In this document: piece after piece, positions 33,243 through 45,802 of the stretch | Numbering within the stretch: position 1 is the stretch's first letter | Layout of the letters: each line of letters starts with the position of its first letter | Source of the DNA: Aplectana chamaeleonis | Taxonomy: Eukaryota; Nematoda; Chromadorea; Rhabditida; Cosmocercidae | Assembly: GCA_029168955.1 (NCBI GenBank) | Contig: JAPDOI010000063.1 | Location: 1,674,001 to 1,738,000 of the forward strand | Direction: 5' to 3' | DNA: 64,000 bases | Notes under the pieces: model-generated | Told to the model about the DNA's origin: nothing | The model's input: only the letters and a program-made list of their open reading frames with translations | Databases searched by the model: none | Made by a program: the position numbers and the translations under genes

Positions 33243-34487
33243 CCTTAAAGTGTGTTAAACAAGACGATTTGGTGGTCTTCTTAAAATATGCCCCAACAGT
33301 CGAAGTCGACCTTACGTTACCGCTTGAGATGGTGTTGGGAGATGTTGGCCCCTCCCTCGTGCCAAGCGTTGATGCACTGCGTCGATTTCGTAATAGAGAT
33401 CTTCTTTATGGTGCATCCGCGGCTAGAAACATCCAAGCGAATGCCTTAAAAAGCGTGCCCTCCGTGCAATCCAACCTTTAAACCTGCGACTTCGGTGCTG
33501 CCTATGTCTCCAATCCGTACATCATGATAGGGGAATGGAGGATGGGTACCCACTCAACTCCACTTGCTTCGCGATGGGGTAGACTACAAACACTTGGTTA
33601 GAAAATGCAGATGTAGCCTGCTCAAGTCGTTTTTGAATATCCGCTGCATAAGTATTTCAAACAATGAAACTACTGAGCAAGGTACCCGTAACTTTGAGGC
33701 AAGTTGCCTGGAGGCTACACTCAAACTGCTGTGTTTACCTCACGCACCAACATACATAATCTCTAATTATTCTATGTAATATAGAACTTTGAGCCGAAAA
33801 AAGGGTTAACCATTGAGCTTAACAACTTTTTGGCAGGACAAGCGCAATAAGTAGCGTGACAGCTTCATGCTGGTTGTTTAAAAGTTACTGATGGATAAGT
33901 TTGTAGTTGTTAACTATACATGCAATCGAACAACTAGGCTCGAGGAAAGTTAATCTTAACCTAAACTAATGTACTCTGAATACTGTAATATTTGTATACT
34001 GTGTGCATGTATTCCTTGTGCATACTAGTGACCCTTCGGGTCCCTAGCACGGGGCAGCCACTTGACTTGGAGGCAGCAAACCCTCTGTTTCAGAGTCAAA
34101 ATCACTAAGGTGTATCGCGCGCGTGTGCGCGTATGCTGCTACTCAACTATTCCACACTCGCACTGTCTGTATCCCAGGTCCACCTGCGCACGCGAAGGAA
34201 CAATAAATTTTACTCCCTAATGTACTGTACAAGCTCCTAAACATGCTTGTGAAAGCAACGTGATTAGACCAGTACGTCTACAACCATGTGGCCAGCGCCG
34301 CTCCAAAGACCGAATACCACGACGACAGTAGTATAGTTGTCCTTTTTGAAAAATGGTCAAGCAAGCAAATAAACATGACGTCAAAAAGCCTTTTAACTGC
34401 TCAATGTTTTCAATTCTCCAAACATGCTGCGCTCTTAGGTGGCGACACGCAAGATCGGTACGTATCATTTGCATCCTCGCAGCAAGC
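33243..34487. other. No recognisable gene; sequence left of the satellite
   Basis: The open frame 33158-33481 (+) overlaps the opposite LINE-like frame and is probably a shadow. Region 33780-34230 has no coding signal. Confidence 0.35.
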
Positions 34488-37400
34488 AGGCTTCGCCGGC
34501 CACCCACCGTATAGTATTCGTTTGGCTTCGCCAAACCATGGGCCGGCTTCGCCGGCCACCCTCGATGTAGTATCCGTTTGGCTTCGCCGAACGATGGGCC
34601 GGCTTCGCCTGCTAACCTCCGTATAGTATTCGTTCTGCTTCGCCGAACGAAGGGCCGGCTTCACCGACCCACCTCCAATCACCACGCGTAGTATTCGCCT
34701 GGCTCCGCCAAACGATGGGCCGACTTCGCCGACCCACCTCCATTCACCACGCGTAGTATTCGTTCGGCTTCGCCGAACGATGGGCCGGCTTCGCCGACCC
34801 ACCTCCATTCATCACGCGTAGTATTCGTTTGGCTCCGCCAAACGATGGGCCGGCTTTGCCGACCCACCTCCATTAACCACGCGCTGTATTCGGTCGGCTT
34901 GGCCGAACGATGGGCCGGCTTCGCCGGCCACCCACCGTATAGTATTCGTTCTACTTCGCCGAACGATGGGCCGGCTTCGCCGGCCACCCTCTATGTAGTA
35001 TTCGTTTGGCTTCGCCAAACGATGGGCCGGCTTCGCCGGCCACCCTCTATGTAGTAATCGTTTCGCTTTGCCAAACGATGGGCCAGCTTCGCCGGCCACC
35101 CTCCATGTAGTATTCGTTTGGCTTAGCCAAACGATGGGCCGGCTTCGTCGGCCACCCTCTATGTAGTATTAGTTTGGCTTCGCCAAACCATGGACCGGCT
35201 TCGCCGACCCACTTCCATTCACCACGCGTTGTATTCGGTCGGCTTCGCCGAACGATGAGCCAGCTTCGCCGGCCACCCTCCATGTAGTATTCGTTTGGCT
35301 TCGCCAAACCATGAAAGCCAGCTTCGCCGGCCACCCTCGATGTAGTATTCGTTTGGCTTCGCCAAACGATGAGCCAACTTCGCCGGCCACCTTCCATGTA
35401 GTATTCGTTTGGCTTCGCCAAACGATGGGCCGGCTTCGCCGGCCACCCTCTATGTAGTAATTGTTTGGCTTCGCCGAACGATGGGCCGGCTTCGCGGACC
35501 CACCTCCATTCACCACGCGTAGTATTCGTTTGGCTTCGCCAAACGATAAGCCGGCTTTGCCGACCCACCTCCATTCACCACGCGTTGTATTCGTTTGGCT
35601 TAGCCAAACGATGGGCCGGCTTCGCCGGCCACCCTCTATGTAGTAATCGTTTGGCTTCGCCAAACGATGGGCCGGCTTCGCCGGCCACCCTCTATGTAGT
35701 ATTCGTTTGGCTTCGCCAAACCATGGGCCGGCTTCGCCGGCCACCTTCCATGTAGTATTCGTTTGGCTTCGCCAAACGATGGGCCGGCTTCGCCGGCCAC
35801 CCTCCATGTAGTATTCGTTTGGCTTCGCCAAACGATGGGCCGGCTTCGCCGGCCGCCCTCTATGTAGTAATCGTTTGGCTTCGCCGAACGATGGGCCGGC
35901 TTCGCCGGCCACCCTCTATGTAGTATTCGTTTGGCTTCGCCAAACGATGGGCCGGCTTCGCCGGTCACCCACCGTATAGTACTCGCTCGGCTTCGCCGAA
36001 CGATTGGCCGGCTTCGCCTGCTACCCTCCATGTAGTATTCGTTTGGCTTAGCCAAACGATGGGCCGGCTTCGCCGGCCACCTTCTATGTAGTATTCGTTT
36101 GGCTTCGCCAAACCATGGCGAAGCCAGCTTCGCCGGCCACCTTCCATGTAGTATTCGTTTGGCTTCGCCGAACGATGGGCCGGCTTCGCCGGCCACCCTT
36201 CATGTAGTATTTGTTTGGCTTCGCCAAACGATGGACATGTAGTACTCGTTTGGCTTCGCCGAACGATGGGCCGGCTTCGCCGGCCACCCTTCATGTAGTA
36301 TTTGTTTGGCTTCGCCAAACGATGGGCCGGCTTTGCCGTCCACCCTCTATGTAGTAATCGTTTGGCTTCGCCAAACGATGGACCGGCTTCGCCGGCCACC
36401 CTCTATGTACTATTCGTTTGGCTTCGCTAAACGATGGGCCAACTTCGCCGGACACCCACCGTATAGTACTCGCTCGGCTTCGCCGAACGATGAGCCAGCT
36501 TCGCCGGCCACCTTCCATGTAGTATTCGTTTGGCTTCGCCAAACGATGGAGCCGGCTTCGCCGGCCACCTTCCATGTAGTATTCGTTTAGCTTCGCCAAA
36601 CGATGGGCCGGCTTCGCCGGCCACCCCTCCATGTAGTATTCGTTTGGCTCCGCCAAACGATGGGCCGGCTTCGCCGGCCACCCTCTATGTAGTAATCGTT
36701 TGGCTTCGCCTAACGATGGGCCGGCTTCGCCGACCCACCTCCATTCACCACGCGTTGTATTCGGTCGGCTTGGCCGAACGATGGGCCGGCTTCGCCGGCC
36801 ATTCACCGTATAGTATTCGTTTGGCTTCGCCAAACCATGGGCCGGCTTCGCCGGCCACCCTCGATGTAGTATTCGTTTGCCTTCGCCAAACGATGGGCCG
36901 GCTTCGCCGGCCACCTTCCATGTAGTATTCGTTTGGCTTAGCCAAACGATGGGCCGGCTTCGCCGGCCACCCTCTATGTAGTAATCGTTTGGCTTCGCCG
37001 AACGATGCGCCGGCTTCGCCGACCCACCTCCATTCACCACGCAAAGTATTCGTTTGGCTCCCCAAACGATGGGCCGGCTTTGCCGACCCACCTCCATTCA
37101 CCACGCGTTGTATTCGTTCGGCTTTGCCAAACGAAATGGCCGGCCTCGCCTGCTCCCCTCCGTATAGTTTTCGTTCTGCTTTGCCAAACGATGGGCCGGC
37201 TCCGCCGGCCACCCTCTATGTAGTATTCGTTTGGCTTCGCCAAACCATGGGCCGCCCACCCTCCATGTAGTATTCGTTTAGCTTAGCCAAACGATGGGCC
37301 GGCTTCGCCGGCCACCTTCCATGTAGTATTCGTTTGGCTTCGCCAAACCAGCGACCAGCTTCGCCGGCCACCCTCTATGTAGTGTTCGTTTGGCTTCGCC

Positions 37401-38301
37401 GAACGATGGGCCGCTTTGCCGACACCTCCTATGTAGTAATCGTTTGGCTTCGCCAAACGATGGGCCGGCTTCGCCGACCCACCTCCATTCACCACGCGTT
37501 GTATTCGGTCGGCTTGGCCGAACGATGGGCCGGCTTCGCCGGCCACCCACCGTATAGTATTCGTTTGGCTTCGCCAAACCAGCTTCGCCGGCCACCCTCG
37601 ATGTAGTATCCGTTTGGCTTCGCCAAACGATGGGCCGGCTTCGCCGGCCACCCCATGTAGTATTCGTTTGGCTTCGCCAAACGATGGGCCGGCTTCGCCG
37701 GCCACCCTCGATGTAGCATTCGTTTGGCTTCGCCGAACGATGTGCGCCGGCTTCGCCGACCCACCTCCATTCACCACGCAAAGTATTCGTTTGGCTCCCA
37801 AACGATGGGCCGGCTTCGCCGGCCACACTCCATTCACCACGCGTTGTATTCGGTCGGCTTCGCCAGGCGATGGGCCAGCTTCGCCGGCCACCCTCCATGT
37901 AGTATTCGTTTGGCTTCGCCAAACCGTGGGCCAACTTCGCCGGCCACCCTCGATGTAGTATTCGTTTGGCTATCGCCAACGATTCCAGCTTCGCCGGCCA
38001 CCCTCATTTGTATTCGTTTGGCTTCGCCAACGATGGGCCCTTCGCCGGCCACCCTCTATGTAGTAATCTGTTTGGCTTCGCCGAACGATGGGCCGGCTTC
38101 GCGGCCACCTCCATTCACCACGCGTAGTATTCGTTTGGCTTCGCCAAACGATGCTTCGCCGACCCACCTCCATTCACCACGCGTTGTATTCGTTTGGCTT
38201 TAGCCAAACGATGGGCCGGCTTCGCCGGCCACCCTCTATGTAGTAATCGTTTGGCTTCGCCAAACGATGGAAGGCTTCGCCGGCCACCCTCTATGTACCC
38301 T

Positions 38302-38375
38302 CTATAAAACGTCGTAATTTCCGTTTGAGGCTTCGCCAAAAACGCCTGGGCCTCCGTCTCGCCCTCCACATTCCG
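38302..38375. mobile_element. Truncated AAAACG MITE inside satellite
   Basis: CTATAAAACGTCGTAATT at the left and CGCCTGGGCCTCCGTC further on match the full copies, but the middle and right end are replaced by satellite-like sequence. It looks like a recombined relic. Confidence 0.6.
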
Positions 38376-40520
38376 TGTAGTATTCATTTGGATCGCCAAC
38401 CGATGGGCCGGCTTGGCCGGCCACCCTCTATGTAGAATTCGGTTGGCTTCGCCAAACGATGGGCCGACTGTGCCGGGCACCCTCTATGTAGCATCCGTTT
38501 GGCTTCGCCAAACGATGGGCCGGCTTAGCCGGCCACCCTCTATGTAGTATTCGGTTGGCTTCGCCAAACGATGGGTAACCTTCGCCGGTCACCCACCGTA
38601 TAGTACTCGCTCGGCTTCGCCGAAAACGATTGGCCGGCTTCGCCTGCTACCCTCCATGTAGTATTCGTTTGGCTTCGCCAAACGCATGGGCGGCTTCGCC
38701 GGCCACCCTCTATGTAGTATTCGTTTGGCTTCGCCAAACCATGGGCCGGCTTCGCCGGCCACCTTCCATGTAGTATTCGTTTGGCTTCGCCAAACGATGG
38801 GCCGGCTTCGCCGGCCACCCTCCATGTAGTATTCGTTTGGCTTCGCCAAACGATGGGCCGGCTTCGCCGGCCGCCCTCTATGTAGTAATCGTTTGGCTTC
38901 GCCGAACGATGGGCCGGCTTCGCCGGCCACCCTCGATGTAGTATTCGTTTGGCTTCGCCAAACCATGGGCCGGCTTCGCCGGCCACTCTTGATGTAGTAT
39001 TCGTTTGGCTTCGCCAAACGATGGGCCGGCTTCGCCTGCTACCCTCCGTATAGTATTCGTTTGGCTTCGCCAAACGATGGGCCGGCTTCGCCGGACACCC
39101 ACCGTATAGTACTCGCTCGGCTTCGCCGAACGATTGGCCGGCTTCGCCGGCCACCTTCCATGTAGTATTCGTTTGGCTTCGCCAAACGATGGGCCGGCTT
39201 CGCCGGCCACCTTCCATGTAGTATTCGTTTGGCTTCGCCAAACGATGGGCCGGCTTCGCCGGCCACCCTCCATGTAGTATTCGTTTGGCTCCGCCAAACG
39301 ATGGGCCGGCTTCGCCGGCCACCCTCTATGTAGTAATCGTTTGGCTTCGCCTAACGATGGGCCGGCTTCGCCGACCCACCTCCATTCACCACGCGTTGTA
39401 TTCGGTCGGCTTGGCCGAACGATGGGCCGGCTTCGCCGGCCATTCACCGTATAGTATTCGTTTGGCTTCGCCAAACCATGGGCCGGCTTCGCCGGCCACC
39501 CTCGATGTAGTATTCGTTTGCCTTCGCCAAACGATGGGCCGGCTTCGCCGGCCACCTTCCATGTAGTATTCGTTTGGCTTAGCCAAACGATGGGCCGGCT
39601 TCGCCGGCCACCCTCTATGTAGTAATCGTTTGGCTTCGCCGAACGATGGGCCGGCTTCGCCGACCCACCTCCATTCACCACGCAAAGTATTCGTTTGGCT
39701 CCCCCAAACGATGGGCCGGCTTTGCCGACCCACCTCCATTCACCACGCGTTGTATTCGTTCGGCTTTGCCAAACGAATGGCCGGCTTCGCCTGCTACCCT
39801 CCGTATAGTATTCGTTCTGCTTTGCCAAACGATGGGCCGGCTTCGCCGGCCACCCTCTATGTAGTATTCGTTTGGCTTCGCCAAACCATGGGCCGGCCAC
39901 CCTCCATGTAGTATTCGTTTAGCTTAGCCAAACGATGGGCCGGCTTCGCCGGCCACCTTCCATGTAGTATTCGTTTGGCTTCGCCAAACCATGGGCCGGC
40001 TTCGCCGGCCACCCTCTATGTAGTGTTCGTTTGGCTCCGCCAAACGATGGGCCGGCTTTGCCGACCCACCTCCATTCACCACGCGTTGTATTCGGTCGGC
40101 TTGGCCGAACGATGGGCCGGCTTCGCCGGCCACCCACCGTATAGTATTCGTTCGGCTTCGCCGGCCACCCTCTATGTAGTATCCGTTTGGCTTCGCCGAA
40201 CGATGGGCCGGCTTCGCCGGCCACCCTCTATGTAGTATTCGTTTGGCTTCGCCAAACCATGGGCCGGCTTCGCCGTCCACCCTCGATGTAGCATTCGTTT
40301 GGCTTCGCCAGAGCGATGGGCCGGCTTCGCCGGCCACCCTCCATGTAGTATTCGTTTGGCTTAGCCAAACCATGAGCCGGCTTCGCCGGCCACCCTCCAT
40401 GTAGTATCTCGTTTGGCTTTGCCGAACGATGGACCGGCTTCGCCGGCCACCCTCTATGTAGTATCCGTTTGGCTTCGCCGAACGATGGGCCGGCTTCGCC
40501 GGCCACCCTCTATGTACCCT

Positions 40521-40654
40521 CTATAAAACGTCGTAATTCACATCATTTGAGGCGCGACGCCTGGGCCTCCGTCTGCCCTCCGCTCTCTCACTGTCTCTAA
40601 CCTCCGCTCCGCACCAGAACGCGTAGGAACCATGTGAATTTCGCCGTTTTGTAG
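40521..40654. mobile_element. AAAACG MITE in satellite, copy 1
   Basis: 134 bp with imperfect inverted ends: CTATAAAACGTCGTAATTCA on the left and the inverse of CTACAAAACGGCGAAATTCA on the right. Its flanks (TATGTACCCT and GCCTGTAGTATTCG) are identical in the other satellite copies, so it was amplified with the satellite and did not insert repeatedly. Confidence 0.82.
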
Positions 40655-42488
40655 CCTGTAGTATTCGTTTGGCTTCGCCAAACGATGGGCCGGCTTCGCC
40701 GGCCACCCTCCATGTAGTATTCGTTTGGCTTCGCCAAACGATGGGCCGGCTTCGCCGGCCACCCTTCATGTAGTATTCGTTTGGCTTCGCCAACGATGGG
40801 CTTCGCCGGCCACCCTCCATGTAGTATCCGTTTGGCTTCGCCAAACGATGGGCCGGCTTCGCCGGCCGCCCTCTATGTAGTAATCGTTTGGCTTCGCCGA
40901 ACGATGGGCCGGCTTCGCCGGCCACCCTCGATGTAGTATTCGTTTGGCTTCGCCAAACCATGAGCCAACTTCGCCGGCCACCCTTCATGTAGTATTCGTT
41001 TGGCTTCGCCAAACGATGGAGCGGCTTCGCCGGCCACCCTCTATGTAGTAATCGTTTGGCTTCGCCAAACGATGGGCCAACTTCGCCGGACACCCACCGT
41101 ATAGTACTCGCTCGGCTTCGCCGAACGATGGGCCGGCTTCGCCGGCCACCTTCCATGTAGTATTGGTTTGGCTTCGCCAAACGATGGGCCGGCTTCGCCG
41201 GCCACCTTCCATGTAGTATTCGTTTGGCTTCGCCAAACTATGGGCCGGCTTCGCCCGCCACCCTCCACGTAGGATTTGTTTGGCTCCGCCAAACGATGGG
41301 CCGGCCGCCGGCCACCCTCTATGTAGTAATCGTTTGGCTTCCCCTGACGGTGGGCCCGCTCCGCCGACCCACCTCCATTCACCACGCGTTGTATTCGGTC
41401 GGCTTGGCCGAACGATGGGCCGGCTTCGCCGGCCATTCACCGTATAGTATTCGTTTGGCTTCTCCAAACCATGAGCCGGCTTCGCCGGCCACCCTCGATG
41501 TAGTATTCGTTTGGCTTCGCCGGCCACCCTTCATGTAGTATTCGTTTGGCTTCGCCAAACGATGGGCCGACTTCACCGGCCACCCTCTATGTAGTAATCG
41601 TTTGGCTTCGCCAAACGATGGGCCGGCTTCGCCGACCCACCTCCATTCACCACGCAAGGTATTCGTTTGGCTCCCCCAAACGATGGGCCGGCTTTGCCGA
41701 CCCACCTCCATTCACCACGCGTTGTATTCGTTCGGCTTTGCCAAACGAATGGCCGGCTTCGCCTGCTACCCTCCGTATAGTATTCGTTCTGCTTTGCCAA
41801 ACGATGGGCCGGCTTCGCCGGCCACCCTCTATGTAGTATTCGTTTGGCTTCGCCAAACCATGGGCCGGCCACCCTCCATGTAGTATTCGTTTAGCTTAGC
41901 CAAACGATGGGCCGGCTTCGCCGGCCACCTTCCATGTAGTATTCGTTTGGCTTCGCCAAACCATGGGCCGGCTTCGCCGGCCACCCTCTATGTAGTGTTC
42001 GTTTGGCTCCGCCAAACGATGGGCCGGCTTTGCCGTCCCACCTCCATTCACCACGCGTTGTATTCGGTCGGCTTGGCCGAACGATGGGCCGGCTTCGCCG
42101 GCTACCCACCGTATAGTATTCGTTCGGCTTCGCCGGCCACCCTCTATGTAGTATCCGTTTGGCTTCGCCGAACGATGGGCCGGCTTCGCCGGCCACCCTC
42201 TATGTAGTATTCGTTTGGCTTCGCCAAACCGCGGCCGGCTTCGCCGTCCACCCTCGATGTAGCATTCGTTTGGCTTCGCCAAACGATGGGCCGGCTTCGC
42301 CGGCCACCCTCCATGTAGTATTCGTTTGGCTTAAAGAACCATGCAGCGGCTTCGCCGGCCACCCTCCATGTAGTATTCGTTTGGCTTCGCCAAACGTTGG
42401 GCCGGCTTCGCCGGCCACCCTCTATGTAGTAATCGTTTGGCTTCGCCAAACGATGGGCCGGCTTCGCCGGCCACCCTCTATGTACCCT

Positions 42489-42622
42489 CTATAAAACGTC
42501 GTAATTCACATCATTTGAGGCGCGACGCCTGGGCCTCCGTCTGCCCTCCGCTCTCTCACTGTCTCTAACCTCCGCTCCGCACCAGAACGCGTAGGAACCA
42601 TGTGAATTTCGCCGTTTTGTAG
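42489..42622. mobile_element. AAAACG MITE in satellite, copy 2
   Basis: Essentially identical to copy 1, including flanks, and offset by 1968 bp. The same offset (1972 bp) separates the neighbouring marker units at 39682 and 41654. Confidence 0.82.
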
Positions 42623-45127
42623 CCTGTAGTATTCGTTTGGCTTCGCTAAACCATGGGCCGGCTTCGCCGGCCACCCTCCATGCAGTATTCGTTTGGCTTC
42701 GCCAAACGGTGTCGCGGCTTCGCCGGCCACCCTTCATCTAGTATCTGTTTGGCTTCGCCAAACGATGGGCCAGCTGCGCCGGCCACCCTCTATGTAGTAA
42801 TCGTTTGGCTTCGCCAAACGATGGGCCGGCTTCGCCGGCCGCCCTCTATGTAGTAATCGTTTGGCTTCGCCGAACGATGGGCCGGCTTCGCCGGCCACCC
42901 TCTATGTAGTATTCGTTTGGCTTCGCCAAACGGTGGGCCGGCTTCGCCGGCCACCCTTCATGTAGTATTCGTTTGGCTTCGCCAACGACGGGACCGGCTG
43001 CGCCGGCCACCCTCTATGTAGTAATCGTTTGGCTTCGCCAAACGATGGGCCGGCTTCGCCGGCCACCCTCGATGTAGTATTCGTTTGGCTTCGCCAAACG
43101 ATGGGCCGGCTTCGCCGGCCACCTTCCATGTAGTATTCGTTTGGCTTCGCCAAACGATGGGCCGGCTTCGCCGGCCACCCTCTATGTAGTAATTGTTTGG
43201 CTTCGCCGAACGATGGGCCGGCTTCGCGGACCCACCTCCATTCACCACGCGTAGTATTCGTTTGGCTTCGCCAAACGATAAGCCGGCTTTGCCGACCCAC
43301 CTCCATTCACCACGCGTTGTATTCGTTTGGCTTAGCCAAACGATGGGCCGGCTTCGCCGGCCACCCTCTATGTAGTAATCGTTTGGCTTCGCCAAACGAT
43401 GGGCCGGCTTCGCCGGCCACCCTCTATGTAGTATTCGTTTGGCTTCGCCAAACCATGGGCCGGCTTCGCCGGCCACCTTCCATGTAGTATTCGTTTCGCT
43501 TCGCCAACGATGAGCCAGCTTCGCCGGCCACCCTCCATGTAGTATTCGTTTGGCTTCGCCAAACGATGGGCCGGCTTCGCCGGCCGCCCTCTATGTAGTA
43601 ATCGTTTGGCTTCGCCGAACGATGGGCCGGCTTCGCCGGCCACCCTCCATGTAGTATTCGTTTGGCTTCGCCAAACGATGGGCCGGCTTCGCCGGCCACC
43701 CACCGTATAGTACTCGCTCGGCTTCGCCGAACGATTGGCCGGCTTCGCCTGCTACCCTCCATGTAGTATTCGTTTGGCTTAGCCAAACGATGGGCCGGCT
43801 TCGCCGGCCACCCTCTATGTAGTATTCGTTTGGCTTCGCCAAACCATGGGCCGGCTTCGCCGGCCACCTTCCATGTAGTATTCGTTTGGCTTCGCCAAAC
43901 GATGGGCCGGCTTCGCCGGCCACCCTCCATGTAGTATTCGTTTGGCTTCGCCAAACGATGGGCCGGCTTCGCCGGCCGCCCTCTATGTAGTAATCGTTTG
44001 GCTTCGCCGAACGATGGGCCGGCTTCGCCGGCCACCCTTCATGTAGTATTCGTTTGGCTTCGCCAAACGATGGGCCGGCTTCGCCGGCCGCCCTCTATGT
44101 AGTAATCGTTTGGCTTCGCCGAACGATGGGCTGGCTTCGCCGGCCACCCTCCATGTAGTATTCGTTTGGCTTCGCCAAACGATGGGCCGGCTTCGCCGGA
44201 CACCCACCGTATAGTACTCGCTCGGCTTCGCCGAACGATTGGCCGGCTTCGCCGGCCACCTTCCATGTAGTATTCGTTTGGCTTCGCCAAACGATGGGCC
44301 GGCTTCGCCGGCCACCTTCCATGTAGTATTCGTTTGGCTTCGCCAAACGATGGGCCGGCTTCGCCGGCCACCTTCCATGTAGTATTCGTTTGGCTCCGCC
44401 AAACGATGGGCCGGCTTCGCCGGCCACCCTCTATGTAGTACTCGTTTGGCTTCGCCTAACGATGGGCCGGCTTCGCCGACCCACCTCCATTCACCACGCG
44501 TTGTATTCGGTCGGCTTGGCCGAACGATGGGCCGGCTTCGCCGGCCATTCACCGTATAGTATTCGTTTGGCTTCGCCAAACCAGCAGCGGCTTCGCCGGC
44601 CACCCTCGATGTAGTATTCGTTTGCCTTCGCCAAACGATGGGCCGGCTTCGCCGGCCACCTTCCATGTAGTATTCGTTTGGCTTAGCCAACGATGGGCCG
44701 GCTTCGCCGGCCACCCTCTATGTAGTAATCGTTTGGCTTCGCCGAACGATGCGCCGGCTTCGCCGACCCACCTCCATTCACCACGCAAAGTATTCGTTTG
44801 GCTCGCCAAACGATGGGCCGGCTTTGCCGAGCCACCTCCATTCACCACGCGTTGTATTCGTTCGGCTTTGCCAAACGAATGGCCGGCTTCGCCTGCTACC
44901 CTCCGTATAGTATTCGTTCTGCTTTGCCTAACGATGGGCCGGCTTTGCCGGCCACCCTCTATGTAGTATTAGTTTGGCTTCGCCAAACGATGCACGGCCA
45001 CCATTCATGTAGTATTTGTTTGGCTTCGCCAAACGATGGGCCGGCTTCGCCGGCCACCCTCTATGTAGTAATCGTTTGGCTTCGCCAAACGATGGGCCGG
45101 CTTCGCCGGCCACCCTCTATGTACCCT

Positions 45128-45261
45128 CTATAAAACGTCGTAATTCACATCATTTGAGGCGCGACGCCTGGGCCTCCGTCTGCCCTCCGCTCTCTCACTG
45201 TCTCTAACCTCCGCTCCGCACCAGAACGCGTAGGAACCATGTGAATTTCGCCGTTTTGTAG
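45128..45261. mobile_element. AAAACG MITE in satellite, copy 3
   Basis: 134-bp form, same flanks as copies 1 and 2. It begins a block that recurs 3.2 kb to the right. Confidence 0.82.
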
Positions 45262-45655
45262 CCTGTAGTATTCGTTTGGCTTCGCTAAACCATGGGCCGG
45301 CTTCGCCGGCCACCCTCCATGTAGTATTCGTTTGGCTTCGCCAAACGGTGGGCCGGCTTCGCCGGCCACCCTTCATGTAGTATTCGTTTGGCTTCGCCAA
45401 ACGATGGGCCGGCTGCGCCGGCCACCCTCTATGTAGTAATCGTTTGGCTTCGCCAAACGATGGGCCGGCTTCGCCGGCTACCCTCCATGTAGTAGTCTTC
45501 GTTTGGCTTGGCCAAACGATGGCCGGCTTCGCCGGTCACCCTCGATGTAGTATTCGTTTGGCTTCGCCAACGATGGGCCAGCTTCGCCGGCCAACATCCA
45601 TGTAGTATTCGTTTGGCTTCGCCAAACGATGGGCCGGGTACCCTCCATGTACCCT

Positions 45656-45802
45656 CTATAAAACGTCGTAATTCACATCATTCGAGGCGCGAGCGGCGCG
45701 CGCGACGCATGGGCCTCCGTCTGCCCTCCGCTCTCTCACTCTCTCTAACCTCCGCTCCGCACCAGCGCGCGTAGGAACCATGTGAATTTCGCCGCTCTAT
45801 AG
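45656..45802. mobile_element. AAAACG MITE in satellite, copy 4 (147-bp form)
   Basis: Carries an extra CGAGCGGCGCGCGCGAC-like stretch and a right end CGCTCTATAG. The extra stretch resembles the dispersed copy at 17924-18063 (CGCGCGCCGCTCGCG), so the longer form is probably ancestral. Confidence 0.82.

Noticed and set aside
33158..33481. Plus-strand gene of 107 codons
   Set aside because: Overlaps the opposite-strand LINE-like frame and shows no domain.
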